Source: Roseobacter sp. MH60115
GTDB taxonomy: Bacteria > Pseudomonadota > Alphaproteobacteria > Rhodobacterales > Rhodobacteraceae
Assembly: GCF_015644665.1 (NCBI RefSeq)
Contig: NZ_JADOBQ010000005.1
Coordinates: 310,001 to 374,000 of the forward strand
DNA length: 64,000 nucleotides
Reading direction: 5' to 3'
Positions 27,655 through 37,585 of the stretch are shown in pieces. Each line of letters opens with the position of its first letter. The first letter of the stretch is position 1. The notes under the pieces were generated by a model that did not search any database, was not told the DNA's origin, and saw only the letters and a program-made list of their open reading frames with translations. Position numbers and translations under genes: made by a program.

Positions 27655-28251
27655 ATGCCCAAAGACTTGCAGACGCTCACATCTGACATGCTGGCCTGTA
27701 CGCTTTGCAAGGACCTGCCCCTCGGCCCCAGACCGATTTTCCAGCTGGACCAACAGGCCAGAATTCTGATTGTCGGACAGGCACCGGGGCGCATCACCCA
27801 TGCAAAGGGCCGCCCTTTCGACGATCCCTCCGGCGACCGCCTTCGCAGCTGGTTGGCGGTAGACAAGCCTACTTTTTACACCGATCCCCGGGTCGGAATT
27901 TTCCCGATGGGGTTATGCTTTCCCGGCACGGGGTCGGGGGGCGATCTGCCGCCACCAAAAATCTGTGCGACGACCTGGCGGTCATCCGTTATGCAAAAGC
28001 TGGAACAGGTTGAACTGACATTGATCCTCGGTGCTTATGCAATCGCATGGCACCTGCCTGACCTAAAGGGCAAACCGGTGACCGAAGCTGTCCGGCAAGC
28101 GTCCGAGGGAGACGGGCACATGTTCGTGCTACCGCACCCGAGCCCCCGAAACAATCGATGGCTGAAACAAAACGCCTGGTTCGAAGCGGATGTGGTGCCT
28201 CGCATCCAGGAGAACGTGCGGCGGATACTGGACGTCCCCTCTGTTTTGTAG
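27655..28251 (+). CDS. Uracil-DNA glycosylase family protein
   Basis: 198 residues. Motif A appears as ILIVGQAPGRITHAKGRPF and the C-terminal motif as VLPHPSPRNNRW. An N-terminal CTLC pair and two further cysteines (GLCFPG and KICA) might bind an iron-sulfur cluster as in family 4/5 enzymes, but the spacing differs. It probably removes uracil or a related damaged base. It stands alone downstream of the GNAT gene. Confidence 0.82.
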   Translation: MPKDLQTLTSDMLACTLCKDLPLGPRPIFQLDQQARILIVGQAPGRITHAKGRPFDDPSGDRLRSWLAVDKPTFYTDPRVGIFPMGLCFPGTGSGGDLPPPKICATTWRSSVMQKLEQVELTLILGAYAIAWHLPDLKGKPVTEAVRQASEGDGHMFVLPHPSPRNNRWLKQNAWFEADVVPRIQENVRRILDVPSVL

Positions 28252-28541
28252 GGTGGACGCCGGTGTGCAGGAGAACGTCCGGGCTTTGCGCATGCGTTTC
28301 GCAACCCTCTGCAGGGCGCACCGGTCACTCCCGGTCTTGCTGCGCGTGCCGATGGCAGGTCGGGTATCATTCGAACGGTGCGCCGCTCTTTCGTTGTCGG
28401 CAGAGCGCCTGTCAGATCGGCCAAGACGCAGTTTCGTGTTGACCAGGGTGAATTTGCAGAACATCAGCGGGATCATGGAAAATCTGACGCTCAAGTCGTA
28501 TGCGCTGCCACAACGGCGTGCCTCTCTGGGAAAGCGCATGC

Positions 28542-29336
28542 ATGGCTGATGTAACCCCGCTCGATCAGGCCCATGCGGCGATGGAGGCGGCCCCCGGCGA
28601 TGATGCGGTACGGCTACGGTTCTATGACCGTCTGGCCGAGTGTGAGCTCTTCCTGATGCTGTCCGAGGAGGTGCCTGAGGGCGATCAGATATCGCCCGAG
28701 CTCTTTGATCTGGGCGACGCCCGGTATGTGCTTGTCTTTGACCGGGAGGAACGGCTCGCTGCCTTTGCGGGCAAGCCGGTGCCTTACGTCGCGCTCTCAG
28801 GTCGGTTGATCGCGGAAATGCTGGCAGGGCAGGGGATCGGGCTGGGTGTCAATCTGGAGGTGGCGCCTTCGTCGATCCTGTTGCCGGATACGGCAATTGC
28901 CTGGTTGCATGACACGCTGAGCAATCAGCCCCGCGAGGTCGAAGCTGCCATTGCCCAAGTGCACGCGCCGAAAGGTCTGCCGGAACATTTCATCACCGCG
29001 CTCGATGGTAAGCTGGCGACGGCACTTGGGCTGGCACAAACGGCCTATCTCGTGGGGGTGACCTATGACACCGGCGCGCGCGGGCATCTGCTGGGATTCG
29101 TCGGAGCGGTGCCGGAAGCAGAGGGCGCATTGGCGCGTGCCGCCGGTGAGGCGCTCACGTTCTCCGGCATTGAGGCGGGTGCCATGGATATCGGATTTTT
29201 CCGTCACGCTGATCCGATGACCCCTCGGATGGACTCTGTCGGCTTGCGGTTTGATTTGCCTCAGCTGCAGCACCCCGCGCCACAGCAACCTGGCATTCCG
29301 GGAGGGGACCTCGCCAAACCGCCTAAACTCCGATAG
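28542..29336 (+). CDS. SseB family protein
   Basis: 264 residues. The N-terminal part carries LAECELFLMLSEEVPEG, GDARYVLVFDREERLAAF and VNLEVAPSSILLPDTAIAWL, the SseB N-terminal domain. The C-terminal half (ALGLAQTAYLVGVTYDTG...) is the SseB C-terminal domain. In enterobacteria the name refers to enhanced serine sensitivity; the molecular role is unclear. The start at 28542 gives MADVTPLDQAH. The 290 bases before it hold no other gene. Confidence 0.85.
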   Translation: MADVTPLDQAHAAMEAAPGDDAVRLRFYDRLAECELFLMLSEEVPEGDQISPELFDLGDARYVLVFDREERLAAFAGKPVPYVALSGRLIAEMLAGQGIGLGVNLEVAPSSILLPDTAIAWLHDTLSNQPREVEAAIAQVHAPKGLPEHFITALDGKLATALGLAQTAYLVGVTYDTGARGHLLGFVGAVPEAEGALARAAGEALTFSGIEAGAMDIGFFRHADPMTPRMDSVGLRFDLPQLQHPAPQQPGIPGGDLAKPPKLR

Positions 29337-29494
29337 GCTCCGCTCCTCACGTTGTCCTCACGCGGAATACGGTGATTTTCACAAGGGCGAGAGGCGGCGC
29401 TACAGAGGGTGCAAAGCGGCAGGATCGCCGTCTAAATATCTCAAGAGCTCAAAACCCGACCCTAATGATCCTCTTGAAGAACTGGAGTTTTCTG

Positions 29495-30019
29495 ATGAAC
29501 CGCTTCCCCCTCAAAATTGCAGGTGCCGCCATTGCGCTGACCATCGCGTCGTCGGCCTGGGCCGGTGATCAATACGTTGATCCGACCGGGTTCGCCGTGT
29601 CCGGATATGACGTCGTGGCCTATTTTGACCTCGAACAGAACCCGGTCGGTACGGCGCAGCCTGCGGCGGTGCCCGGTGACAAGGATATCACATCGACCTA
29701 CAATGGCGCGACGTTCGCGTTCTCGTCCGAAGCCAACAAGGCCGCGTTCGAGGCCGATCCCGAAAAATATGTGCCGCAATACGATGGCCATTGCGCCTAT
29801 GGTGTGGCCAAGGGCGGCAAGGTGCCCGGCAACCCCAACCTGTGGCGTATTCTGGATGGTAAACTCTATCTCAACATCACCCAAAACGTCGTGGGCTTCT
29901 GGGAAGAAGACATTCCCGGCAACATCCAGCTCTCTGAAGCGAATTGGGTCGATATCGAAGCGGCACCAGCCTCTGACCGGGCAATTCCGCAGTTTGAAAG
30001 CGCTGCACCGGTTGAATGA
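29495..30019 (+). CDS. Secreted YHS domain protein
   Basis: 174 residues with a signal peptide (LKIAGAAIALTIASSAWA), then a YHS-type metal-binding domain: YDVVAYFDLEQNPVG, FSSEANKAAFEADPEKYVPQYDGHCAYG. The YHS motif often binds metals such as copper. The stop overlaps the rhodanese gene start (ATGA at 30016-30019). GGAG lies 7 bases before the ATG. Confidence 0.87.
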   Translation: MNRFPLKIAGAAIALTIASSAWAGDQYVDPTGFAVSGYDVVAYFDLEQNPVGTAQPAAVPGDKDITSTYNGATFAFSSEANKAAFEADPEKYVPQYDGHCAYGVAKGGKVPGNPNLWRILDGKLYLNITQNVVGFWEEDIPGNIQLSEANWVDIEAAPASDRAIPQFESAAPVE

Positions 30020-30516
30020 GCATGACTGAGAAGGACCTGCCTTCTCGTTCCCCGGAAGCCTCGCCGCGTCTGACGCGGCGGGGCTTCTTGGCGCTGGGTA
30101 CCATTTCCGTGGTCACAGCAGGTGCAGTGGCGTCACGATGGTTCAACATCTGGGCCGAGACGGGCGAGAACGCGCTGAGCGCGCCTCAGGCCCATCAGGC
30201 GGCCCTGTCCGGTGATATCCTTTTGGTCGATATCCGCAGACCGGACGAATGGGCGCTGACAGGCGTTGGCGAAGGCGCGATAACGCTCGACATGCGGCGC
30301 GAAGACTTTACCGAAGCGCTTCTGGCCGCCGTGCAGAACGACACCACACGCCCCGTTGCCCTGATTTGTGCGCGCGGCGTGCGATCTCGCCATCAGAGCG
30401 CGAGACTGACCAAGGCCGGGTTCACGCGCATCATCGACGTGCCCGAAGGCATGCTGGGCTCCGGTGCTGGGCCCGGCTGGATCAAACGCGAACTGCCCCT
30501 GCGCAAGGAGAGTTGA
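30016..30516 (+). CDS. Tat-exported rhodanese-like protein
   Basis: 166 residues with a Tat-like signal (LTRRGFLALGTISVVTAGAV), placing the domain in the periplasm. The rhodanese part has DILLVDIRRPDEWALTG and the active-site loop ALICARGVRSRH with catalytic Cys118. It probably transfers sulfur from persulfides or thiosulfate. It is translationally coupled to the YHS gene, which may point to periplasmic metal-sulfur handling; that link is inference. Confidence 0.87.
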   Translation: MSMTEKDLPSRSPEASPRLTRRGFLALGTISVVTAGAVASRWFNIWAETGENALSAPQAHQAALSGDILLVDIRRPDEWALTGVGEGAITLDMRREDFTEALLAAVQNDTTRPVALICARGVRSRHQSARLTKAGFTRIIDVPEGMLGSGAGPGWIKRELPLRKES

Positions 30517-30517
30517 G

Positions 30518-31354
30518 ATGAAACGGTTCCTTGCGCTGGCCGCCGCGGCCTGGTTGGGCGGGACGGCACCGTCGCATGCCGCTTGTGGCGAAGACACGGG
30601 GGCCTGCTCGATTGAGATGGGCACCTATCACGCGCGTGTGCCGGAGGGTCCCGTCAAGGGCGCGATACTCTATTTACATGGGTTCGGCGGGTCGGGCGAG
30701 GGCGCGCTGCGACCCAAGGACTGGGTGAACACGGCGCTTGACCGTGGCTATGTGCTGATCGCGCCGGATGGGTTGCCCTATGCGGAGGGACGCGGGCGTG
30801 GTTGGTCGTTCATCCCGGGCCGCCCGAAATTGCGCGATGAGCCTGCGTTCCTGCAGGCCGTGCGGGATGATGCCGCCGCCCGTTTTGGCTTCACGGCGGA
30901 ACGCGTGATCCTGAGCGGTTTTTCCATTGGCGGTTCCATGACCTCTTACATGGCCTGCGACGTACCGGACAGCTTTGCGGCCTATGCGCCCGTGGCCGGT
31001 GGTTTCTGGCGCCCGCATCCGACCGGCTGCGCGGGACCCGTGCGCCTGTTGCACACCCACGGGTGGACAGATGGCACCGTGCCGCTCGAGGGCCGTGTTC
31101 TGCGCGGTCGTGACGCGACGGACCCGGAGGCACTGGTGCAGGGGGATATCTTCTACACGCTGCGCATGTGGCGCGAAGTGAACGCCTGCAACCAGTTGCG
31201 CGCGGACCGATATGTCACCAAGGGCGACTTTATGCGCCGGGCGTGGGATCGCTGTGCCGACGGCTCCGCATTGGAATTTGCGCTCTTTCCCGGTGGGCAT
31301 GTCGTGCCGCAAGGGTGGGCAGGCATGATGCTGGACTGGTACGAGGGGCTTTGA
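30518..31354 (+). CDS. Secreted alpha/beta hydrolase of the LpqC/PHB-depolymerase type
   Basis: 278 residues with a signal peptide (RFLALAAAAWLGGTAPSHA). The hydrolase motifs are GAILYLHGFGGSGEGA (oxyanion), VILSGFSIGGSMTSYMA (Ser nucleophile), HTHGWTDGTVP and the late His in FPGGHVVPQGW. The fold is shared with polyhydroxybutyrate depolymerase and feruloyl esterase; the true substrate is unknown. AAGGAG precedes the ATG, and the gene starts 2 bases after the rhodanese stop. Confidence 0.85.
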   Translation: MKRFLALAAAAWLGGTAPSHAACGEDTGACSIEMGTYHARVPEGPVKGAILYLHGFGGSGEGALRPKDWVNTALDRGYVLIAPDGLPYAEGRGRGWSFIPGRPKLRDEPAFLQAVRDDAAARFGFTAERVILSGFSIGGSMTSYMACDVPDSFAAYAPVAGGFWRPHPTGCAGPVRLLHTHGWTDGTVPLEGRVLRGRDATDPEALVQGDIFYTLRMWREVNACNQLRADRYVTKGDFMRRAWDRCADGSALEFALFPGGHVVPQGWAGMMLDWYEGL

Positions 31355-31521
31355 GCACAGCTCGCGCCGCCGGCCATTCTGGCGCCCAGACCAATCAATC
31401 AGACAGTCCACACAGGTGGGAGATAGGCCAGAAAGTTGCGTGTGACCGGGCCGCGATCCAGTGCTGCTGCCTATCCATAGCGCGAGCTTGAACGCCTCCA
31501 ATTCCCAATCCTGTGCCGGAG

Positions 31522-33426
31522 TTATTCAGCGGGAAGCTGGCCTGCGTCCAACAGATTGCGCAGCCGCGATCTCTCAAGGCGGGCGCGGCCGACAATGGCG
31601 GGCTCGCGAATAGTGTGCGGGCTTTGCATGCGCAACCCACCGGGCAGCGCGCGCGACAGTGGCACAGCGCTGAGCGCTGACAACGGCACGGCGAGGCAGA
31701 GACTGGCGACAATCGGGATGAGCCAGAGAGAAATCAGACCGGAAGCCAAGCCAATCAGAAGTACCGCGCCCAGCAGGGTTTCCGCCCAGTGGAACCGGAT
31801 CAGCGTACGCAGCGGGTAGGCATGGGCATGGCGCGACTGCGCGGCCCAGGCGTCGGATTGGCCGAGCAGGGCGCGCAGTACCGCGCAGGTCTGCTGGATC
31901 ATCAGGATCGGCGCATAGGCGATCGACAAGACAATTTCGACCAGAAAAGCAGTCAGGAAAGCACCACGTCCCCCGTAGACCCGCGTGGCCTTGGGATGCA
32001 GGGCGATGATGCCTGCGCCCACTAGCTTGGGGGTCAGCAGCATGGCGTACATGATCACCAGGAAGACGGCGGAGTCGATGTGGCTCATCTCCGGCGGCCA
32101 ATCCGGGAAGAGCGGATTGGTCTCGTTGAAATAGCGCACGACATTGGTGTCCGCGTCGACGCCCAGCAGAGCCCAGATCACCAGCAAGACAAACCACGCA
32201 GGAGACAGCAAGTAGCTCACCGCGCCGTGGAAGAGATGAAAGCGCGACACCGGGTGCAGACCCGCAGTGCCCAGCAGGCGCAGGTGCTGGAGGTTGCCGC
32301 GGCACCACCGCTGGTCCCGCAGCACGTAGTCGATCAGCGTGCCGGGCGTCTCTTCGAAACTGCCAGAGACGCGCGGCAGAAACCGCACACGCCATCCGGC
32401 ACGGCGCAGAAGCCCCGCCTCGACAAAGTCGTGGCTGAGGATCAGTTCCGCCTGGCCCTTGCGCCCCTGCAAATGGGGCAGTCCGGCGGATGCCGCAAAG
32501 GCGCGCGTGCGGATGATCGCGTTGTGGCCCCAGTAATTGCCTTCGCTACGCGCCCATTTCGCCAACCCTTCGGCCAGCAACCAGCCGTAGGCAATGTTGG
32601 AGAATTGCTGCAATCGGGCGAAGATGGTTTCGGCTCCGATCAGCATCGGAAAGGTCTGGATCAGGCCGGTCTCGGGGTCGACGCTAAGCTCGTCTGCAAG
32701 GCGGTCGATGGCGCGCCCGGTCATCAGGCTGTCGGCGTCCAGCACCACCATGGCTTCATAGGCGGCGCCCCATCCGGTGATCCAGTCGACAAGGTTGCCG
32801 ACTTTCTTGTCCGTGTTCGCAGTCCGGCGGCGATAGTGGACGGCAAACCCTTCCGGCGCGGAGGCGGCCAGATCGGCAAAGGCGCGCTGTTCATCCTCGG
32901 CAATGGAAGGGTCGCGTGTATCCGACAGAACAAAGAGCGTGTAGCTGTGTGCGCTCTGGCGTCGTGCAAGGTCATCCAGCATCGCCGTTGCATTGCCAAA
33001 AACGTCGCTGGGTACCTCGTTATAGATGGGCACCAGCAAGGCGACATCCATCGGAACCACCTCTTTGGGGCTGCGGCTTTGGGCCGTTTCCCGGGCCAGC
33101 AACCCGGCTATGGCCACGCCGACGGTGCTGACAGAGAGGGTGACCCAGACAAAGGTCACGCCAATCAGCGCCAGCAGCGCCCATTCCAACCCGGTCATGC
33201 CGGTTTCAGATAGCCAGCCGTGCAAGGCGGACATGAGCATCGCCGTGCCGATCAGTGCTGGCAGAAACAGGGCGAGCCGCCAGGCAATCGTGCGCTCGGG
33301 CCCTTGCGTCGGCGCAATCCGGGGAGTGCCCGGAGAGGCGGACAGGTCTTGGGCGCGCATTCGCAAAGGCGCACGGGGAGGCATTGTGGCTGCTACCTCA
33401 CCCATCGTGTCCGTACCGTCGTTCAT
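31522..33426 (-). CDS. opgH: Osmoregulated periplasmic glucan glucosyltransferase
   Basis: 634 residues. Inner-membrane GT2 glucosyltransferase that builds the glucan backbone. It has N-terminal helices, then DVALLVPIYNEVPSDVF, AMVVLDADSLMTGRAI (metal-binding Asp residues), LRDQRWCRGNLQHLRLLG (QxxRW) and several C-terminal helices. It is the last gene of opgC-opgG-opgH and overlaps opgG (ATGA, 33423-33426). The start at 33426 is set by this overlap. Confidence 0.95.
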   Translation of the reverse strand: MNDGTDTMGEVAATMPPRAPLRMRAQDLSASPGTPRIAPTQGPERTIAWRLALFLPALIGTAMLMSALHGWLSETGMTGLEWALLALIGVTFVWVTLSVSTVGVAIAGLLARETAQSRSPKEVVPMDVALLVPIYNEVPSDVFGNATAMLDDLARRQSAHSYTLFVLSDTRDPSIAEDEQRAFADLAASAPEGFAVHYRRRTANTDKKVGNLVDWITGWGAAYEAMVVLDADSLMTGRAIDRLADELSVDPETGLIQTFPMLIGAETIFARLQQFSNIAYGWLLAEGLAKWARSEGNYWGHNAIIRTRAFAASAGLPHLQGRKGQAELILSHDFVEAGLLRRAGWRVRFLPRVSGSFEETPGTLIDYVLRDQRWCRGNLQHLRLLGTAGLHPVSRFHLFHGAVSYLLSPAWFVLLVIWALLGVDADTNVVRYFNETNPLFPDWPPEMSHIDSAVFLVIMYAMLLTPKLVGAGIIALHPKATRVYGGRGAFLTAFLVEIVLSIAYAPILMIQQTCAVLRALLGQSDAWAAQSRHAHAYPLRTLIRFHWAETLLGAVLLIGLASGLISLWLIPIVASLCLAVPLSALSAVPLSRALPGGLRMQSPHTIREPAIVGRARLERSRLRNLLDAGQLPAE

Positions 33427-34946
33427 CCCGCTGTCCACCTGTAGAGCCAAACCTCGCTGAGCGGCGTGCCATCGAGACGCAGTTGCGCCCTGAATTCGAT
33501 GTATCTGGCCTCACCCGCCTGGAAGGTGAACGCCAAGCGGGGCCCATTGGTTTCAGGATTTCTTTGCACCAGCCCGTCGGACAGCGTGCCATCGCTGCCA
33601 CGCAGGATGATATCGAGCCGCGACAGATCGTCTGGCACCAGCGCGCCATCTTCAAAGTCGATGGTGACCACCTTGCCGCCTTCGGGGCGTCCACCGATGG
33701 CTGTGCCCAGCACGCGCAGAGGCATGTCAGCCTTTGGGGTCGGATCGTCGCCCCAATCCATCAGATAGCTCATCTGGTGACTTTGCCCGGCCAGAATGGG
33801 CTCTGACGGTCGCCAATAGGCGACGATATTGTCGTAAATCTCCAGATCAGCCGGGATTTCGACCAGGGTGACCGAGCCTTGACCCCAGTCCTCCTGCGGG
33901 GTGATCCACAGGGAAGGTCGCGAGTGGTAAAGAGCTTCGAGATCCGCGTAGTCACGGAATTCACGCGGGCGCTGCATCAGGCCAAAACCGCGCGGATTGT
34001 TGTCGGAAAACGCGCTGATCTGCAGCGTCAGCGGATTGGCCAGCGGCCGCCAGATCGTCTCGCCCGCGCCATTGTGGATGAGCAGGCCATCGCTGTCGTG
34101 CACTGCGGGGCGGAAGTCGTCGAAACGCTGGCGCATGGTCTCGTCGAAGAGGAACATGGAGGTGAGCGGGGCAATGCCCACATGGTCCATATCGGTCCGC
34201 GCGAAAATTTCCGCCGAGACCGCCATGCGCAGCGTGTCGCCATGGGCGATATCAAACCGGTAGGCACCGGTGCAGCTGGGACTGTCGAGCAGGGCGTGCA
34301 GCACGACCGACCCGGACCCCGGTTGCGGTGTTTCCAGCCAGAAGGCGGTGAAGTCAGGGAACTCCTCGCCCATCGGATCGCCGGTTTTCAGCGCCAGGCC
34401 GCGCGCAGAGAGGCCATATGTCTCGCCTGTGCCGATCCCCCGGAAATAGCTGGCGCCCTGAAAGACGGCATACTCCTGAAAAATGCCTGCCTGCTCCAGT
34501 TCCGCCCGCAGGCGCAGTCCGGAATAGCCCAGCGTCGCATCGATCTCGACATCCGGGAATTTGTCGGTGCTGTCGAAAACGCCCATGTCAAAGGCGAGGG
34601 GCCGTGCGGCGCCGTTTTCGACGACATTGATCTCCACCGCCTGCGGAAAATAGAGGCCGGGTGGAAAGACATCGACGCGTTGCGGTCTGAGCGAGCCTTC
34701 CCAGAGCGCGTTGCGACCGTCGAACCAGATCTTGCGATACTGATCATAGGTCAGGTTGCGCCAGCTTTCGGGGATCAGCGGACGGGGGGTGTAGTCCGCC
34801 TCTGCCAAAGCCACCGCACGGGCGCGCACGGTGGATGCATCGAAGGGTTGCGCATCCCCAAGTTGCAATCCGGGCTCCTCGGCGAAGCTGGCCGATGGCA
34901 CCGCAGCCAGTGCGGCAAGAGATTTCAGAACGTCACGACGTAGCAT
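33423..34946 (-). CDS. opgG: Periplasmic glucan biosynthesis protein (OpgG/OpgD family)
   Basis: 507 residues with a Tat signal (MLRRDVLKSLAALAAVPSAS), as in OpgD/OpgG proteins. The body includes LTYDQYRKIWFDGRNALWEG, SYFRGIGTGETYGLSARGLA and RDYADLEALYHSRPSLWITP, characteristic of the family, which shapes or branches the glucan in the periplasm. It overlaps both neighbours by one or more bases. Whether it is closer to OpgG or OpgD cannot be settled by eye. Confidence 0.95.
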   Translation of the reverse strand: MLRRDVLKSLAALAAVPSASFAEEPGLQLGDAQPFDASTVRARAVALAEADYTPRPLIPESWRNLTYDQYRKIWFDGRNALWEGSLRPQRVDVFPPGLYFPQAVEINVVENGAARPLAFDMGVFDSTDKFPDVEIDATLGYSGLRLRAELEQAGIFQEYAVFQGASYFRGIGTGETYGLSARGLALKTGDPMGEEFPDFTAFWLETPQPGSGSVVLHALLDSPSCTGAYRFDIAHGDTLRMAVSAEIFARTDMDHVGIAPLTSMFLFDETMRQRFDDFRPAVHDSDGLLIHNGAGETIWRPLANPLTLQISAFSDNNPRGFGLMQRPREFRDYADLEALYHSRPSLWITPQEDWGQGSVTLVEIPADLEIYDNIVAYWRPSEPILAGQSHQMSYLMDWGDDPTPKADMPLRVLGTAIGGRPEGGKVVTIDFEDGALVPDDLSRLDIILRGSDGTLSDGLVQRNPETNGPRLAFTFQAGEARYIEFRAQLRLDGTPLSEVWLYRWTAG

Positions 34947-36187
34947 CAGTGCACCGCCTTTTTGCGCCAGGGCTGGGATTTGTACCATCCCGCGCCGTAA
35001 GCGGTCAGGACAAGCACACCCATGCCTGCAAGGTTGACAGCCACGACAGTCCAGGTGTCGCGACCAATGTTATCCATGGCAAACCCGCTGACCCGCGCGG
35101 TAAACATGCTGACGATGAAGACGGCGAGCGACTGCTGGCCAACCTTCAGGATAATGGCAAGGCTGCGCTGCCAGACACGCGCGGCGAGGCCATCACCATG
35201 GGCGAGAAGGCGCGCTCCTTTATCGCCAGCAGCCACCCAGCAGAGGTAGGCAAGCGCCAGGAAATGCACATAGCGCAGCAGCCCAAAATCGGATTTGTCA
35301 ATCAGACCCTTGTTGGCGATGCGCCAGTCGCGCGCCCAGTCGAACCCGAATTCGCGCACGCCGATGTTCGACAGCGGAATGTTTATCAGCACCAGGGCCA
35401 GCGCGATGCCGATCAACAGCGGCGAGACCGGCGGTTTGGGCAACCAGCCGCGCATAAAGGCAAAACCGGTGAAGAAAATGAGCTGCCAGCCAAAGGGGTT
35501 GAAGAACCACGTCCTGTCCGACCATGGCTCGGCTGGCAGCGCAAAGGTCAGGTGGTCAAGCCCCACCAAAGCCAGCAACCGTTCCTGCGCAAAGAGCCAC
35601 ACAAGCCCGACAAATGCCGCCACCAGACCCAGATGCACCCTGGAGAGCGCCATGATCAGCGGCATCATCGCCAGCACGACCATATACATCGGCAGAATGT
35701 CGAAATAGTTGGGCACGTAGGTCAGGGTCAGTAGCCCCACCAGTTGCGGTCCCGGTTCTTCAAAGAACTTCCACAGGTTGAGCGTGCCGATATAGACCTT
35801 ATCGTAGGCCCCGGTCATGTCGATGGCGGCAAGGAATGTTGCCACGGCAAAGAAGAGCCCGATGTGCGCCCAATAAACCTGCCAGACCCGAAAGCTGACC
35901 CGCGCCGTGCCGAGCCGCCAGCCGACGGTGTCGTATGCGCGCCCAAAGGCGATCGCAGAGGCCATGCCGGAACAGAAGACAAAGATCTCTGTCGCATCTG
36001 AAAAGCCCCAGCGCGCAGGAATCCAGGACGTAAAGAAGTTCCCCGGCGTATGGGCGAAGAGGATGATGAACATCGCAATGCCGCGAAAGAAATCCAGGCG
36101 AACGTCGCGCTGCTTGGCCGCAGGGGCTGCTTCGGTGCGCGAAGGGGAGGCGCTTGGCGTCATATGGGCGGGGTCGGCGAGTGTCAT
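34946..36187 (-). CDS. opgC: OpgC-type membrane acyltransferase
   Basis: 413 residues with about ten membrane helices. The first helix region RDVRLDFFRGIAMFIILFAH is typical of OpgC and related acyltransferases, which add succinyl groups to periplasmic glucans. It is the first gene of the opgCGH operon and its stop overlaps the opgG start by one base (TGATG). The first 27 residues are a polar lead. Confidence 0.92.
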   Translation of the reverse strand: MTLADPAHMTPSASPSRTEAAPAAKQRDVRLDFFRGIAMFIILFAHTPGNFFTSWIPARWGFSDATEIFVFCSGMASAIAFGRAYDTVGWRLGTARVSFRVWQVYWAHIGLFFAVATFLAAIDMTGAYDKVYIGTLNLWKFFEEPGPQLVGLLTLTYVPNYFDILPMYMVVLAMMPLIMALSRVHLGLVAAFVGLVWLFAQERLLALVGLDHLTFALPAEPWSDRTWFFNPFGWQLIFFTGFAFMRGWLPKPPVSPLLIGIALALVLINIPLSNIGVREFGFDWARDWRIANKGLIDKSDFGLLRYVHFLALAYLCWVAAGDKGARLLAHGDGLAARVWQRSLAIILKVGQQSLAVFIVSMFTARVSGFAMDNIGRDTWTVVAVNLAGMGVLVLTAYGAGWYKSQPWRKKAVH

Positions 36188-36235
36188 GGCCGGTCTTTAT
36201 GCTGTGTAAAAGGAATTGTCATCAGGGACTTGCGA

Positions 36236-37585
36236 TCATTGTGCGGGGATCCGCCGGGCCTCTTGAATGCTGGCCAGACGGGTGGTGGTGAAACGGTCCG
36301 GCCGCCCTGCGCGCCGCGCCAGACGGTCCGCGATGACGGCTTCGGTCTGCTCGTAACGGCCTGCGCGCAGACCCGCGTCAATGGTGATGCGGTCAAAAAC
36401 GTCACGCTGGGCGTGGCTGCCGCCGATGGTCTGCAGTGTCGGGCGCGCGGCTGTCAGATCGGCAAAGGCGGCGTCATAGCGCCCTTCGGCAAAGGCATTC
36501 AGTCCTGCAAGGGCCGCGACGCCGGGGTCGGCATAGCGCCTGGGCATCTCGCCGGATTTCGCGGCATCGCGGGCAAAGCGCCGGGTCATCGCTGCCTTGG
36601 CTTCTGGCCGGTCGGCCCCTGTCAGCGCCAGCATGTAATGCAGGTCAGCAAAGACAACGCAGCCATCCTCGGTGCGGTTCTGTGCCAGATCGGCAAGCTC
36701 CTCCCAGCGCGGGCCGACATCCACGCCCTCCAGCTCCAGACGGACCAGAAGGGAGGTCGCGTTGGAAATGTCGCGGTAGTCGTCGGTCTTGTCGGCGCGG
36801 ATCTGAGCGTCGTAGAGGCCCAGGGCGACATCCAATTGACCACGATCCATGTGCAAAAGCGCCTTGTGCCACCAGACGTGGTAGCGGAAGTTATTGCAGT
36901 GATCCCAGGCACCGGTGTTGCCTTCGATCAGTGCGATCCCCAGGTCGGGCCGCGCGGTCATATCGTAAACATGCGTGACCGCATGGAGCCCCCAGGAATC
37001 GTCCGCCGCCAATGTCAGCCCCTCACGCCCGGCGGCTTCGGCCCGGTCGTAGGCCCCGGTTTCTTCCAATGCGAAGGCGTGGCAGCCCAAGGCAAACCCG
37101 CGACAGGCATGATCGGGGCCATGGGCCTCCAGCACCCGTTCGATGGAGGCGCGCATGCCGGTGGCATCGCCGAGAATGAAGCGAATGGCGTGGCTGACCT
37201 TGGCGGTCAACGTGTCTTCAGGGTGCCGCGTCAGCACGCCTTCCATCGCGGCCACCGCCTTGGTCGGGCGGCCGTCGAGCCAGTGATCCAAGGCGCGCGT
37301 CCAGGCGGCCTCGCGGAATGTCGGCGTCGTGTTGGCGCAGGCCTTATGCGCCAGAACAGCAGCTTCCTGCGCCGTTTTCACCAGTTCCGCGCGCCCCAGC
37401 ATCAAAGAGAACAACCCGCGTGCCGCGTGGCCCATCGCAAAATCCGGATGGCTTGTCAGCACGGCGCCCAAATGGGTCGGCGTCGCGGTGCTATGGGCCA
37501 GAAACGCCCGCACCATGCCATTCCAGTGATCCAGCGCCGCTTGGGTAGAGAGCGAAACAGGGCTGTTACAGATATCGTACATCAT
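36236..37585 (-). CDS. Tetratricopeptide repeat protein (TTC38-like)
   Basis: 449 residues of paired helices. RGLFSLMLGRAELVKTAQEA, HAFALEETGAYDRAEAAGRE and FADLTAARPTLQTIGGSHAQ are TPR-like units, and GLHAVTHVYDMTAR with WDHCNNFRYHVWWHKALL are the signatures of the TTC38 family. Function unknown. The frame is open to 37618; 37585 gives an MM start. It is probably independent of the opg operon. Confidence 0.82.
   Translation of the reverse strand: MMYDICNSPVSLSTQAALDHWNGMVRAFLAHSTATPTHLGAVLTSHPDFAMGHAARGLFSLMLGRAELVKTAQEAAVLAHKACANTTPTFREAAWTRALDHWLDGRPTKAVAAMEGVLTRHPEDTLTAKVSHAIRFILGDATGMRASIERVLEAHGPDHACRGFALGCHAFALEETGAYDRAEAAGREGLTLAADDSWGLHAVTHVYDMTARPDLGIALIEGNTGAWDHCNNFRYHVWWHKALLHMDRGQLDVALGLYDAQIRADKTDDYRDISNATSLLVRLELEGVDVGPRWEELADLAQNRTEDGCVVFADLHYMLALTGADRPEAKAAMTRRFARDAAKSGEMPRRYADPGVAALAGLNAFAEGRYDAAFADLTAARPTLQTIGGSHAQRDVFDRITIDAGLRAGRYEQTEAVIADRLARRAGRPDRFTTTRLASIQEARRIPAQ

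Noticed and set aside
28205-28280. CAGGAGAACGT repeated at the end of the uracil-DNA glycosylase gene
   Set aside because: Two 11-base copies about 60 bases apart in GC-rich DNA may be chance; no longer duplication is visible.
32080-33213. Long antisense reading frames over core genes, such as the one opposite opgH
   Set aside because: They are shadows of GC-rich genes on the other strand and lack ribosome sites and recognisable motifs.
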